Assembly: GCA_965204155.1 (NCBI GenBank)
Contig: OZ241971.1
Coordinates: 2,170,001 to 2,234,000 of the forward strand
From: UBA6522 sp965204155
GTDB taxonomy: Bacteria > Pseudomonadota > Gammaproteobacteria > Steroidobacterales > Rariloculaceae
Direction: 5' to 3'
Length of the DNA: 64,000 bases
The stretch's first letter is position 1, and every line of letters begins with the position of its first letter. The notes under the pieces are model-generated. The model did no database searches. It was given only the letters and a program-made list of their open reading frames with translations, and was not told where the DNA came from. This document shows, in pieces, positions 45,759 to 54,916 of this stretch. The position numbers were made by a program, and so were the translations under genes.

Positions 45759-45798
45759 GCGTTTCGGGATGGCATAATCCTCATGAGGTCAACGTCTC

Positions 45799-46899
45799 AT
45801 GAGTTCCAGGAAAAGCGTGTCATTCCCCAGCCTCCTCAAGGTCGCCGCAGTCGGAGCGGGTCTGCTGATTTCCGCCGCGGGAGCGTCAGCCGCGGGCAGG
45901 TTCGACGGCCAGACCCTGACGGTGGGAACCTTCGGCGGTAGCTGGAGGGACCGCGTCTGCGAATACATCTGTCCGAAGATCGAGGCGGAGGGAGGCCAGG
46001 TCGAGTTCGTCACCGGAAACCCGCGCAACCTGCTGGCGAGGCTGGTTGCCGCCCGCGGTCAGGACGAGCCGCCGTTCGATGTCGTGGAGATCTCCGATGC
46101 CACCCTGCCGCTGTTCCTTGCCGCGGGATTCCTGGAGCAGATGGATCTGGCGAACGTCCCCAACGTCGCGGACCTGGATCCCGGACTGTACGACGAGTTC
46201 AAGGTGGTGAATTTCCTGACCCAGGAAGGCTTCATCGTCAACCTGGAGACGCTCGAAGAACTCGGAGTCGAGCGGCCTGCGCGGTACAGCGACCTTCTGA
46301 ATCCGGCGCTCAGGGGAAAGATCATCTTCCCCGATATCAGCGTGAAGACTTCGGTCATGTCCATCGCGGGTTTCGCGGCGGAGAACGGGGGCGATGAACA
46401 CAACATCGAACCGGGCCTCGAGCTCATTCGGGACCTCGGGGTTTTCGCGTTCTGGACCTCCGGAACGCAGCTCACCCAGATGTTCAGGTCCGGCGATGCG
46501 GCGGTCGCCGTCGCCCATGCGGGGTGGGGCGTGCGCCTCCACGACGCCGGAATGCCGGTCGGGATGGTCCATCCCCAGGTCAAGGACCGGGTCGGTGTGG
46601 CGGGCCTGGGCTATACCGGGGTAGTCAGGGGCACCCGGCGCAAGGCCGCGGCGGAGTACTACATCAATGAGCTCATCTCCGAGGCGATGCAGGAAATCCT
46701 GCACACCCGCAACGGCATCGTTCCCGCCAACAGAAAGGTGCAGCTCAAGTACGCCGGCAACCCCAGGCTGGACTCCAGCGGCGTGCCGTTCCTCATGCTC
46801 GCGCCGGAGCAGATTGCGGGCCTCTATTACATGGACATGTCGGCTTTCGACATGAGGGACTGGTCCAGGCAGTGGAACCGCATCGTCGGCTCCCGGTGA
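45799..46899 (+). CDS. ABC transporter substrate-binding protein (PotD-like)
   Basis: 366 aa periplasmic protein. The signal peptide KVAAVGAGLLISAAGASAAG is followed by LTVGTFGGSWRDRVCEYICP and a type-2 periplasmic-binding fold (DVVEISDATLPLFLAAGFLE, ALRGKIIFPDISVK, RSGDAAVAVAHAGWG). Two cysteines near the mature N-terminus could form a disulfide. Ligand could be a polyamine, thiamine-like or other amine; none is evident from sequence. Confidence 0.8.
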   Translation: MSSRKSVSFPSLLKVAAVGAGLLISAAGASAAGRFDGQTLTVGTFGGSWRDRVCEYICPKIEAEGGQVEFVTGNPRNLLARLVAARGQDEPPFDVVEISDATLPLFLAAGFLEQMDLANVPNVADLDPGLYDEFKVVNFLTQEGFIVNLETLEELGVERPARYSDLLNPALRGKIIFPDISVKTSVMSIAGFAAENGGDEHNIEPGLELIRDLGVFAFWTSGTQLTQMFRSGDAAVAVAHAGWGVRLHDAGMPVGMVHPQVKDRVGVAGLGYTGVVRGTRRKAAAEYYINELISEAMQEILHTRNGIVPANRKVQLKYAGNPRLDSSGVPFLMLAPEQIAGLYYMDMSAFDMRDWSRQWNRIVGSR

Positions 46900-46959
46900 T
46901 GCGGGGCAGAAGCCGGGCCGTGCTCTCGCTGCGCTGCGGCTGAGAACCGGGGTTCGCCA

Positions 46960-48030
46960 ATGGCAGGTGTTCTGCTTTCCGGCGTGTCCAAGAAGTACGG
47001 CGACGTCACGGCGCTCCGCGCGCTGGATCTCGAAATCCCGGAGGGAGAGTTCCTGACCCTGCTCGGCCCGTCGGGTTGCGGCAAGACGACGACGCTGCGG
47101 CTCATCGCCGGGTTTATCCAGCCGACATCGGGAACCATCTGCCTTGGCGAGAACGACGTCACCGGGGTCGCGCCCCAGCACCGGGAAGTCGGAATGGTGT
47201 TCCAGGACTACGCGCTGTTCCCCCACATGACGGTGCGGGAGAACATCGCGTTCGGACTCGTGGAACGGCGCTACGGGAAGGCCCGTATCGCCGAACGGGT
47301 CGACAATCTGCTCGAGCTCATCCGGCTTGCCGATATGGGCGATCGCTATCCTGTGGAGGTGAGCGGAGGGCAGCGCCAGCGCATCGCGGTCGCCCGCGCG
47401 GTCGCCTGGCCCCCGCGTGTCCTTCTGATGGATGAGCCCCTCGGTGCGCTGGACCTGAAGCTGCGCGAGGCGATGCAGATGGAAATCCGCAGAATCCAGC
47501 GCGAGCTCGGTATCACCACCGTCTACGTTACCCACGACCAGACCGAGGCGATGAACATGTCCGACCGGATCGCGGTGATGAACCGGGGTGTCATCGAGCA
47601 ACTCGGCACGGCCGAGGAGATCTACGGCCGGCCCGCGAGCCGCTTCGTCGCCGACTTCGTCGGTCAGATCAACCTGTTGCCTGGCACGGTGGTGGGAGAG
47701 CAGGGGGACTGGATGGTGCTCGATGCGGCCGGTACCGAAGTGCGGGCGCCGAAGCAGGATTCGGTGCGCCCGGACACCAGGGTGTCGATCGGCATCCGGC
47801 CGGAGCGGTTTATCGCCGTGGCGGAGAAAGCCGCACCGGCCGGGATGAACGTGGTCGATGGACGGATTGCGGGCCGCACCTTTGCGGGGAATCTGCTCCA
47901 TGTCTACGTGGACATCGAAGACGGAACGAAGGTCGTTCTCGAAGCACGGCCGCAGGACCCCCTGGGCGAAGAGGGATCCATGATCCGGCTGGGGTGGCGC
48001 CCGGACGACACCATCGTACTGACACGCTAG
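46960..48030 (+). CDS. ABC transporter ATP-binding protein (PotA-like)
   Basis: 356 aa ATPase: Walker A GPSGCGKTTTLR, Q-loop VFQDYALFPHM, signature VSGGQRQRIAVARA, Walker B RVLLMDEPLGALD, H-loop VYVTHDQTEAM, plus a C-terminal TOBE domain (VSIGIRPERFIAV). Drives the importer encoded just upstream. Its TAG stop is part of the CTAG sequence into which the IS1380 element inserted, and the frame was left intact. Confidence 0.92.
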   Translation: MAGVLLSGVSKKYGDVTALRALDLEIPEGEFLTLLGPSGCGKTTTLRLIAGFIQPTSGTICLGENDVTGVAPQHREVGMVFQDYALFPHMTVRENIAFGLVERRYGKARIAERVDNLLELIRLADMGDRYPVEVSGGQRQRIAVARAVAWPPRVLLMDEPLGALDLKLREAMQMEIRRIQRELGITTVYVTHDQTEAMNMSDRIAVMNRGVIEQLGTAEEIYGRPASRFVADFVGQINLLPGTVVGEQGDWMVLDAAGTEVRAPKQDSVRPDTRVSIGIRPERFIAVAEKAAPAGMNVVDGRIAGRTFAGNLLHVYVDIEDGTKVVLEARPQDPLGEEGSMIRLGWRPDDTIVLTR

Positions 48031-48116
48031 CCCGAATAATGCACCAATAAGGAGGCAAGGCTCCTATTATTCGATATAATTCAGTTGCTTAGGCTGATAT
48101 CGAAGGAGACCTTGCC

Positions 48117-49140
48117 GTGACACAATGTTACCAGAACGCGTTTGAGTTTCCACGTGTTTGTCGCCGTGTGGTGGAGGCACGTTTTGACGGTGGGGAGATC
48201 ACCTCCGACGGTGGGTCGCTGCTGCTGCGTCAGGCCGACCGGTATTTGGGTTTGACCGAGGCGGTGGCCGGAGCGGTGTCGGATCGGCGCCGGCGCAAGA
48301 GCTGTATCCACGATGTGCACGCGTTGGTGCGCCAACGCGTCTACGCCGTGGCGCTGGGGTATGAGGATCTGAACGATCACGATGAGCTTCGCCGGGAGGT
48401 GGGGTTACAGACGGCGGTGGAGCGGGATCGGCCCTTGGCCAGTGCCTCGACGTTGTGCCGGTTCGAGAACCGGGCCGAGGCGGCCACGGCGTGGCGGATC
48501 CACGAGGTGCTGGTGGAGCGGTTCATCGACTCATTCGAGACACCGCCGAAGAAACTGATCCTGGACTTTGATGCCACCGACGATCCGGTGCACGGGGATC
48601 AGGCGGGTCGATTCTTCCACGGCTTTTATCGTCGTTACTGTTTTTTGCCGCTGTACGTGTTCTGCGGGGATCAGTTGTTGGTCAGCTATCTTCGCCCGTC
48701 GAACATCGATGCGGCCAAGCACAGTTGGGCGATCCTGTCGTTGTTGGTCAAGCGGCTGCGTCAGGCGTGGCCGGGCGTGCACATTGTGTTCCGGGGCGAC
48801 TCCGGCTTTTGCCGCTGGAAGTTGCTGCGCTGGTGCGATCGCCATGCGGTGGATTACATCGTGGGGTTGGCGAAGAACGAACGGTTGAACGCACTCACCG
48901 CCGAGCACCGCGAAGCCGCCGCGGCCGAGGTGGCCGAGACCGGGGAGAAGGTGCGCCGGTTCGTGGAGCTAACCTACGGGGCGCGCACCTGGGACCGGCC
49001 CCGCCGGGTGATTGGAAAGATCGAACACACCCTGCGCGGCGCCAACCCGCGCTACATCGTCACCTCGCTCAAGGGCGATCCGAAGGCGTTGTACGAGCGG
49101 CTGTACTGCGCCCGAGGGGACATGGAAAACCGGATCAAGG
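48117..49140 (+). CDS. IS1380-family transposase, 5' exon
   Basis: First 341 codons of a DDE transposase, starting at GTG with GAAGGAG upstream. MTQCYQNAFEFPRVCRR, FDGGEITSDGGSLLLRQAD, catalytic aspartates in LILDFDATDDPVHGDQ and VFRGDSGFCRWKLL, and YCARGDMENRIK, which opens the region of the catalytic glutamate. The intron follows one base into the next codon. Without splicing the frame ends nine codons into the intron, at 49169. Confidence 0.88.
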
Positions 49141-49500
49141 GAGCGCCAGGCGAACTGGCGTACGTGTAGCCGGTGAAAGTCCGGCGGGAAGGAGAAGGTT
49201 AGCCACCACTTCCACCCCGAGTCATGGGCCTGCATTCGCGAGGATGGAGGTTAAGCGTTGACAGGGGCGCGAGCAGGCAGGGCTATTGAGCACCGTAAAC
49301 GGTAATGATCGGAATGCCGAGGCTCTCTTTGAGGTCGAAGGCAGCACCCGTCCAACCGTCATGGCGATGGCGGGGCGGGGTTCCGCGGTGTCTAAGAACT
49401 CAGGCATGTTCGTACGCACGTCGTCGGGACCTGGGAGGTCTCCGTGTCATCCCGCTGTCGTGGCGGGACCGCTGAGGAAAGGAGGTATCCGTAACCGAAG

Positions 49501-51000
49501 ATGAACGGCATGGAGAAGTCAGACTCGGGAGTAGTAGCGATGAAGTCGGCGAACAAGGGAACGGCAGTTCCGGCGGAGTCGATGGAGCGAAGGACCGAGC
49601 CCGAGGGGAATCCGCGGAGCCAAAGCACGCACCGGGCGCAGGACCGGGCACGCGTGTCACAGGCGGCTGAGCGGATACGGCAGTTTGTACAACGGGAACC
49701 ACAGGCGCGTCTCACGACGCTCCTTCACCATGTCACGGTGGATGCGCTGCGCTGGGGATTCTTCGAGTTGAAGAAGAACGCCTCGGCAGGCGTGGACGGC
49801 ATGACGTGGACGATGTACTTGGAAGGGCTGGAAGGTCGACTGACCGACCTGCACGACCGCGTGCATTCGGGAGCGTACCGGGCGACGCCATCGCGGCGAG
49901 TGAACATTCCGAAGCCGGATGGCGGAACGCGGCCGCTCGGCATCGCAGCACTGGAGGACAAGATCGTCCAGAAAGCGGTGGCAGAGATGATCCTGACGCC
50001 GATTTACGAGGCGCAGTTCCTGGGGTTCAGCTACGGGTTCCGGCCGGGGCGAGGGGCGCACGATGCGCTCGATGCGCTAGCGGTCGGGATCGAGCGGCGG
50101 AAAATCGGCTGGGTGGTCGACTGCGACATCCGCGCATTCTTCGACAACGTCTCACGCGACTGGCTGGTCCGGTTTCTTGAGCACCGCATCGGGGACAAGC
50201 GGGTGATACGGCTGGTCATCAAGTGGTTGAACGCCGGTGTCATGGAAGATGGAGAACGGTGGGACAACCTGCGGGGGACACCGCAGGGATCGGTGATTTC
50301 GCCGATTTTGGCGAACGTCTACCTGCACTATGTCCTTGACCTATGGTTCCAGAGGCAGTGGCGCCGCCACGAGGTCGGAGGCGACGCCATCATTGTGCGC
50401 TACGCCGACGACTTTGTGGTGGGCTTCCAGTACAAGCAGGATGCGGAGCGATTCCTCGACGCCGTGAAGGCGCGCTTTGAACGCTTTGAACTGGACCTGC
50501 ATCCCGACAAGACCCGACTCATCGAATTTGGGAGGTTTGCGATGAGAAACCGGCGGCAACGCGGGCAGCGCAAACCGGAGACGTTCGATTTTCTGGGCTT
50601 CACGCACTATTGCACGAAGGACCGGAACGGGAGCTTTCAGTTGGGACGCAAGCCAATGGCGAAGCGGATGACTCGTACCTTGAAGCGGATCGCGGAGGCT
50701 CTTTGTCGGCGACGGCACCGCCCCAAGGCGGAAACGGCCCGCTGGTTGGGCCGCGTGATCGATGGGTGGCTGAACTACTATGCTGTGCCGACCAGCTTTC
50801 GTTGGCTGGCTCGGTTCATCCACTGCGTGAAGCGCCTGTGGTTTCGTACACTGCGTCGTCGCTCGCAGAAAGATCGTCACTCTTGGGATGCCCTGCAACG
50901 ATTGGTGGATACCCACTGGCCCAGACTGACCATCCGACACCCGTGGCCGAGCCAACGATTGGCCGTTCATCCGACCCAAGGGAGGAGCCGGATGCCTTAG
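49501..51000 (+). CDS. ltrA: Group II intron reverse transcriptase/maturase
   Basis: 499 aa. Reverse transcriptase blocks: NIPKPDGGTRPLGIAALEDK, SYGFRPGRGAHDAL, WVVDCDIRAFFDNV, NLRGTPQGSVISPILANVYL, and the catalytic VRYADDFVVGF. The thumb/maturase X region is RVIDGWLNYYAVPTSFRW. No HNH endonuclease domain follows, so mobility would rely on replication forks or target nicks. The frame ends inside domain V. Required for splicing and retrohoming of the host intron. Confidence 0.93.
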   Translation: MNGMEKSDSGVVAMKSANKGTAVPAESMERRTEPEGNPRSQSTHRAQDRARVSQAAERIRQFVQREPQARLTTLLHHVTVDALRWGFFELKKNASAGVDGMTWTMYLEGLEGRLTDLHDRVHSGAYRATPSRRVNIPKPDGGTRPLGIAALEDKIVQKAVAEMILTPIYEAQFLGFSYGFRPGRGAHDALDALAVGIERRKIGWVVDCDIRAFFDNVSRDWLVRFLEHRIGDKRVIRLVIKWLNAGVMEDGERWDNLRGTPQGSVISPILANVYLHYVLDLWFQRQWRRHEVGGDAIIVRYADDFVVGFQYKQDAERFLDAVKARFERFELDLHPDKTRLIEFGRFAMRNRRQRGQRKPETFDFLGFTHYCTKDRNGSFQLGRKPMAKRMTRTLKRIAEALCRRRHRPKAETARWLGRVIDGWLNYYAVPTSFRWLARFIHCVKRLWFRTLRRRSQKDRHSWDALQRLVDTHWPRLTIRHPWPSQRLAVHPTQGRSRMP

Positions 51001-51018
51001 CGGGCACGTCCGGATCTG
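50985..51018 (+). ncRNA. Group II intron domain V
   Basis: 34 nt beginning GAGCCGGATGCC, with the conserved AGC triad, a short loop, and GGCACGTCCGGATCTG on the returning strand including the CG bulge. Catalytic core of the ribozyme, located 38 nt before the 3' splice site. Confidence 0.75.
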
Positions 51019-51056
51019 TGCGGGGGGTCCCCAGCAATGGGGATCCCTACCGCGAT

Positions 51057-51346
51057 AAAACCAGCTGGAGCTGTTCGCCGACCGCACGTCCTGTCAGCAG
51101 TGGTGGCCGAACCAGTTCCGGCTGCTGTTGGCCTCACTGGCCTACACGCTGATCGAGACCATCCGGCGCATCGGGCTCAAAGGCACCGCGCTGGCGAGAG
51201 CCTATGTCGGTACCATCCGCCTGAAGCTGTTCAAGATCGGCGCGGTGATCCTGATCAATACCCGCCGCGTGCGGTTCCTGCTCAGCAGCTCCTGTCCGAA
51301 CCAGGACCTGTACTTCCTGGTGGCCAGACGCCTGGCCGGCGGATAA
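51057..51346 (+). CDS. IS1380-family transposase, 3' exon
   Basis: Completes the transposase: after the shared codon come NQLELFADRTSCQQWWPNQF, RLLLASLAYTLIETIRRIGL and the end FKIGAVILINTRRVRFLLSS. Exon 1 plus exon 2 equals 1314 nt, 437 residues with no stop. Only the spliced RNA can yield this protein. Confidence 0.85.
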
Positions 51347-51593
51347 GACTCACTCGTCCTGTTCCCGAAGGCGTGGACCGAACACGCCAGGCCCCGCTAC
51401 CTCCGATCCCCTTCCAAACCGCCTCAACCCACCTCGCCACGCCTCGATCCGAACCGAAACAAGGCCATCGATCGCCTCCAGCGCGCCCTGAACCCCACTG
51501 AATCCGTCCAAACCCGAAAATCGCTCAGCCTTCAAGCTAAAATCGGCGACTCGTGCAATATCCGGGCTAGCAGCCTGTGGCGTTTTTTGGGGC

Positions 51594-51738
51594 GCGCGTG
51601 CGGGTGCGGACACCCCTTGTTCGCTAAACCGAGCCCGCCATCCATGGCGGGCTCGGATCGGCGCGCGGCGCTCCTGGCCATCCATGGCCCCGCGCCGCGC
51701 ACACGACGCGAACAAGGGGTGTCCACACCCGCACGCGC
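51594..51738 (+). repeat. Three-way-junction palindromic element, copy 3
   Basis: 145 bp, starting 28 bp after the IS right end. Arms 51594-51624 and 51708-51738 pair at 30 of 31 positions. Hairpin 1 GAGCCCGCCATCCATGGCGG continuing to 51654; hairpin 2 arms GCGCGGCGC/GCGCCGCGC. Outer stem GGACACCCC/GGGGTGTCC. It lies at the 3' side of purK. Confidence 0.9.
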
Positions 51739-51760
51739 TCTCGCGAGCAATTGGGGTCTG

Positions 51761-52843
51761 TCAGGTGATGGTTGCCTTGAGTTGGTTGAGGGCCTCGCGG
51801 GCTTCGTTCCGGGTGGGACGGAGGATCGTGCAATGCCCGAGCTTGCGGCCGGGGCGCGGTTGCTTGCCGTAGTCGTGGAGGTGGGCGCCGGGGATGGCCA
51901 GTACGGCGGTTGGCTCGGGCATTCGGCCGATGAGGTTGAGCATGGCGGCGTGGCCCCGGGTGGCGGTGCTGCCGAGGGGAAGGCCGAGTACTCCGCGGAG
52001 GTGGTTCTCGAACTGGCTGGTTTCGGCGCCTTCGATGGTCCAGTGGCCGGAGTTGTGGACCCGGGGGGCGATCTCGTTGGCGACCAGGCCGGCGTCGGTG
52101 TGGAAGAACTCGACGGTGAGTACGCCGCGGTAGTCGAAGCGGTGCATCAGGGCGGAGAGCCACGCTTCGGCGGTGAGTTGCAGGTCCGGGTCCTGGTAGG
52201 GGGCTACTGTGGTGCTCAGGATTCCCCGGGTGTGGACGTTTTCGGAAAGCGGGTAGAAGGCTGTCTGTCCCCGGGCGCCGCGCACGCCGATGAGCGAAAC
52301 CTCCCGCTCAAAGCGCACCCACCCCTCGGCGATGGACGGGACCCGGTTCAGCTCGGCCCAGGCGCTGGCCAGCTCAACCGCCGAATTGACGATGCGCTGG
52401 CTCTTGCCGTCGTAGCCCATGCGGCGGGCCTTGAGGACCTGCGGCCAGCCCAGTTCCGATTCGGCGCGGCGGAGGTCCGCGGCCTCGCTGACGGCGACGT
52501 AGGGCGCCGTGGGGATGCCGGCGCCGCGCAGCAGGCGTTTTTCCTCCAGGCGGTCCTGCCCGGCGGCAAGGGCGTCGACGGAGGGATGGACCGGGGCGCC
52601 GGCGCCGGCCCGTTGCAGAGCGTCGACGGGCACGTTCTCGAACTCGAATGTCACCACGTCCGACTGGGCGGCGAGGGCGTCCAGTTGGGCGTTGTCGTCC
52701 AGTTCGCCCGGCAGGATCCGGCTTACCTGCCCGGCCGGCGAGTCCTGTCCGCCGCCCAGGAAAATGCAGTCGATGCCGAGCGGGTAGCCGGCCAATGCGA
52801 GCATTCGGCCCAGTTGGCCGGCGCCGAGGATGCCGACCCTCAT
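51761..52843 (-). CDS. purK: 5-(carboxyamino)imidazole ribonucleotide synthase
   Basis: 360 aa ATP-grasp enzyme of purine synthesis; uses ATP and bicarbonate on AIR. VGILGAGQLGRMLALAGYPL, VVTFEFENVPVDALQ, VLKARRMGYDGKSQRIV, GVLTVEFFHTDAGLVANEIA and PRVHNSGHWTIEGA are PurK motifs. Start ATG one base after the purE stop codon. Acts with PurE. Confidence 0.95.
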   Translation of the reverse strand: MRVGILGAGQLGRMLALAGYPLGIDCIFLGGGQDSPAGQVSRILPGELDDNAQLDALAAQSDVVTFEFENVPVDALQRAGAGAPVHPSVDALAAGQDRLEEKRLLRGAGIPTAPYVAVSEAADLRRAESELGWPQVLKARRMGYDGKSQRIVNSAVELASAWAELNRVPSIAEGWVRFEREVSLIGVRGARGQTAFYPLSENVHTRGILSTTVAPYQDPDLQLTAEAWLSALMHRFDYRGVLTVEFFHTDAGLVANEIAPRVHNSGHWTIEGAETSQFENHLRGVLGLPLGSTATRGHAAMLNLIGRMPEPTAVLAIPGAHLHDYGKQPRPGRKLGHCTILRPTRNEAREALNQLKATIT

Positions 52844-52844
52844 T

Positions 52845-53339
52845 TCAGGAACTGTCGGTGGGAACCGGGTTGCCGAGCACGCCGGAAGTCTGGGCCTCCC
52901 GGTACGCTCTGAGCGCCGCGCCGACCCTGGGGTGCTTGATGGCCAGGATCGCGCCCGCCAGCAGCGCCGCGTTGATGGCGCCCGCCTTGCCGATCGCCAG
53001 CGTTCCCACGGGAATGCCGGCGGGCATCTGGGCGATAGAGAGCAGCGAGTCGATGCCGCTGAGCATCCGCGACTGTACCGGCACGCCGAGCACGGGCAAC
53101 TGCGTCTTGGCCGCGGCCATCCCCGGCAGGTGGGCAGCGCCTCCCGCACCGGCGATGATCACTTCGAGCCCCCGGTCGGCGGCGCCTGCGGCGTACTCGA
53201 ACAGAAGGTCGGGCGTGCGGTGGGCGGAGACGATACGGACCTCATGGGGAATCTCCAGCGTCTCCAGCGTCTGTGCCGCGTGGCGCATGGTGTCCCAGTC
53301 GGACTGCGATCCCATGATGATTCCGGCCAGGGGCTTCAT
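52845..53339 (-). CDS. purE: N5-carboxyaminoimidazole ribonucleotide mutase
   Basis: 164 aa. GIIMGSQSDWDTMRHAAQTL, VRIVSAHRTPDLLFEYA, VIIAGAGGAAHLPGMAAAKT, LPVLGVPVQSRMLSGIDSL are class I PurE motifs. First gene of purE-purK. No Shine-Dalgarno precedes the ATG, but TACAAT ends six bases before it, suggesting a leaderless mRNA. Confidence 0.95.
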   Translation of the reverse strand: MKPLAGIIMGSQSDWDTMRHAAQTLETLEIPHEVRIVSAHRTPDLLFEYAAGAADRGLEVIIAGAGGAAHLPGMAAAKTQLPVLGVPVQSRMLSGIDSLLSIAQMPAGIPVGTLAIGKAGAINAALLAGAILAIKHPRVGAALRAYREAQTSGVLGNPVPTDSS

Positions 53340-53345
53340 CGCGCC

Positions 53346-53351
53346 ATTGTA
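53346..53351 (-). promoter_or_regulatory. -10 element of purEK, leaderless arrangement
   Basis: TACAAT on the minus strand followed by exactly six bases and the purE ATG. Transcription would start at or next to the A of the start codon. The -35 is weak. Confidence 0.4.
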
Positions 53352-53584
53352 CCGCAGCCCGACGGGAGGTCCTGGTCCGCTGCAGGTTCGGTGCTACTTC
53401 CAACCGACAATTGCGGATCAGCGCATTCACAAGCGTCCGGATGCGCGTCGTCGTCTCGCCGATGAAATGGGCATACGTCAAGAGACGGCAACAAGGCAGA
53501 TGCGCGCGCCGGCTCACGATCAATCGTCTTCGGGCTACAATCCGCCCCGTCTCCACCGCTCGCCCCAGGAAAGGCGTCACGTCA

Positions 53585-54916
53585 ATGGATACAGCTCAGA
53601 TTGGCCAGTTGCTCGAGACCACGGTCACCGAGGCCGTCGGCCTGGCGCGCCGCCTGGGGGCCGATCAGGCCGAGGCCGGCATCAGCCACGAGGAGGGTTT
53701 TTCGGTCACCGTGCGCATGGGGGAACTGGAATCGGTGGAGCGCCAGCGCGACCGGGGACTTTCCGTCACCGTCTATCGCGGCGGCCGTAAGGGCAGCGCC
53801 AGCACGGTGGACTACTCGTCCGACGCCGTCGGACAGACCGTGCGCAAGGCCATCAGCATCGCGGAGTTCACCGCCGAGGACGAGTTTGCCGGACTGGCCG
53901 AAGCGGAACGGATGGCCGGCGACCTGCCCGACCTGGACCTCTACCATCCCTGGGAAATCGACATCGCCGGGGCCGAACGACTGGCACTGCGCGCCGAGCA
54001 CGCCGCCAGGGCCGCGGACGATCGGATCACCAATTCCGAGGGCGCCACGGTCTCCACCGGCGGTGGCGTGCGCGCCTACGCCAACAGCCACGGTTTCTGC
54101 GCCGGCTTCCCGGCCAGCAGCCATACCCTGAGCTGCAGCGTGGTCGCCGCCCGGGACGGATCGCTGGAGCGCGACTACTGGTACACCACCGCCCGCGTTC
54201 CCGACGACCTGGATGCCCCCGAGTCGGTGGGCGAAACGGCAGCGAGCCGCACGGTTCGCCGACTCGGCGCCCGCCAGCTGTCAACACGGACGGTACCGGT
54301 GGTCTTCCCCGCGGATCTGGCGCGGGGCCTGTTCGGACACCTCGTCTCCGCCATCACCGGCACGAGCCAGTACCGGCGCGCATCGTTCCTGCTCGACGCA
54401 GCCGGCGAACAAGTATTCCCCGAATTCATGGAAATCCGCGAAGACCCCTTCATCCCCAGGGCCATGGCGAGCGCAGCCTACGACAGCGAAGGCGTGGCGA
54501 CGCAGCGCCGAACCCTGGTGGAGAGCGGCGTCCTCGATGGCTACGTACTCTCGAGCTACTCCGCCCGCCGGCTGGGACTCAAGACCACGGGCAACGCCGG
54601 CGGCGTCCGCAACCTCATCGTGACGCCCAACGGCGGCCCGCTGGAATCGCTCCTGGCCGAATGCCCGCAGGCGTTTCTCGTAGGCGAACTCCTCGGCCAG
54701 GGCGTCAACACGGTCACCGGGGACTACTCAAGGGGCGCGGCCGGGTTCTGGGTGGAAGACGGCGCCATCGTCCACCCGGTCCACGAAGTCACCCTTGCCG
54801 GCAACCTCAAGGACATCTTCATGAACATCCGCAAGGCAGGCTCGGACGTGGATACCCGCAGCGGCATCCGCTCCGGATCCGTGCTCGTGGAGGGATTTAC
54901 TGTAGCGGGTCAATAA
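53585..54916 (+). CDS. pmbA: Metalloprotease subunit PmbA (TldE)
   Basis: 443 aa partner of TldD. ARRLGADQAEAGISHEEGFS, VRMGELESVERQRDRGLSVT, VYRGGRKGSASTVDY, TSQYRRASFLLDAAGEQVFP and SYSARRLGLKTTGNAGGVRN are family blocks. The zinc HExxxH of TldD is absent, as expected. Upstream 53340-53580 shows TACAAT at 53536-53541 but no gene. Its last 20 bp overlap the convergent PIN gene. Confidence 0.93.
   Translation: MDTAQIGQLLETTVTEAVGLARRLGADQAEAGISHEEGFSVTVRMGELESVERQRDRGLSVTVYRGGRKGSASTVDYSSDAVGQTVRKAISIAEFTAEDEFAGLAEAERMAGDLPDLDLYHPWEIDIAGAERLALRAEHAARAADDRITNSEGATVSTGGGVRAYANSHGFCAGFPASSHTLSCSVVAARDGSLERDYWYTTARVPDDLDAPESVGETAASRTVRRLGARQLSTRTVPVVFPADLARGLFGHLVSAITGTSQYRRASFLLDAAGEQVFPEFMEIREDPFIPRAMASAAYDSEGVATQRRTLVESGVLDGYVLSSYSARRLGLKTTGNAGGVRNLIVTPNGGPLESLLAECPQAFLVGELLGQGVNTVTGDYSRGAAGFWVEDGAIVHPVHEVTLAGNLKDIFMNIRKAGSDVDTRSGIRSGSVLVEGFTVAGQ

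Larger units (their letters stand above)
49141..51056 (+). mobile_element. Group II intron with maturase gene
   Basis: 1916 bp. The boundaries come from the host frame: joining ...ATCAAGG (ending 49140) to AAAACCAGCTGG (from 51057) gives RIKENQLELFADRTS, the expected transposase sequence. The intron starts GAGCGCC (most start GTGYG) and ends ...CCGCGAT, fitting the terminal AY rule. A domain V-like sequence is at 50985-51018 and a domain VI hairpin with a bulged A (CCTACCGC) follows. Candidate EBS1 CTTTGA (49327-49332) could pair with the last six exon bases TCAAGG, with one G-U pair. The first 360 bp hold domain I RNA and no gene. Confidence 0.88.
48031..51566 (+). mobile_element. IS1380-family insertion sequence interrupted by a group II intron
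   Basis: Terminal inverted repeats CCCGAATAATGCACCA (left) and the complement CCCGGATATTGCACGA (right, 51551-51566) match at 13 of 16 positions. CTAG occurs directly outside both ends (48027-48030, 51567-51570) and is taken as the target duplication. Inside lie the transposase in two exons and a 1916-bp intron. Without the intron the element is 1620 bp, the size expected of this family. About 220 bp after the transposase stop are non-coding. Confidence 0.87.

Noticed and set aside
46960..48030. Disruption of the ABC ATPase by the IS element
   Set aside because: The target CTAG includes the stop codon and is duplicated, so the frame still ends normally.
48117..49169. Complete 350-aa transposase ending at 49169
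   Set aside because: The last nine codons are intron sequence. The true C-terminus is at 51057-51346.
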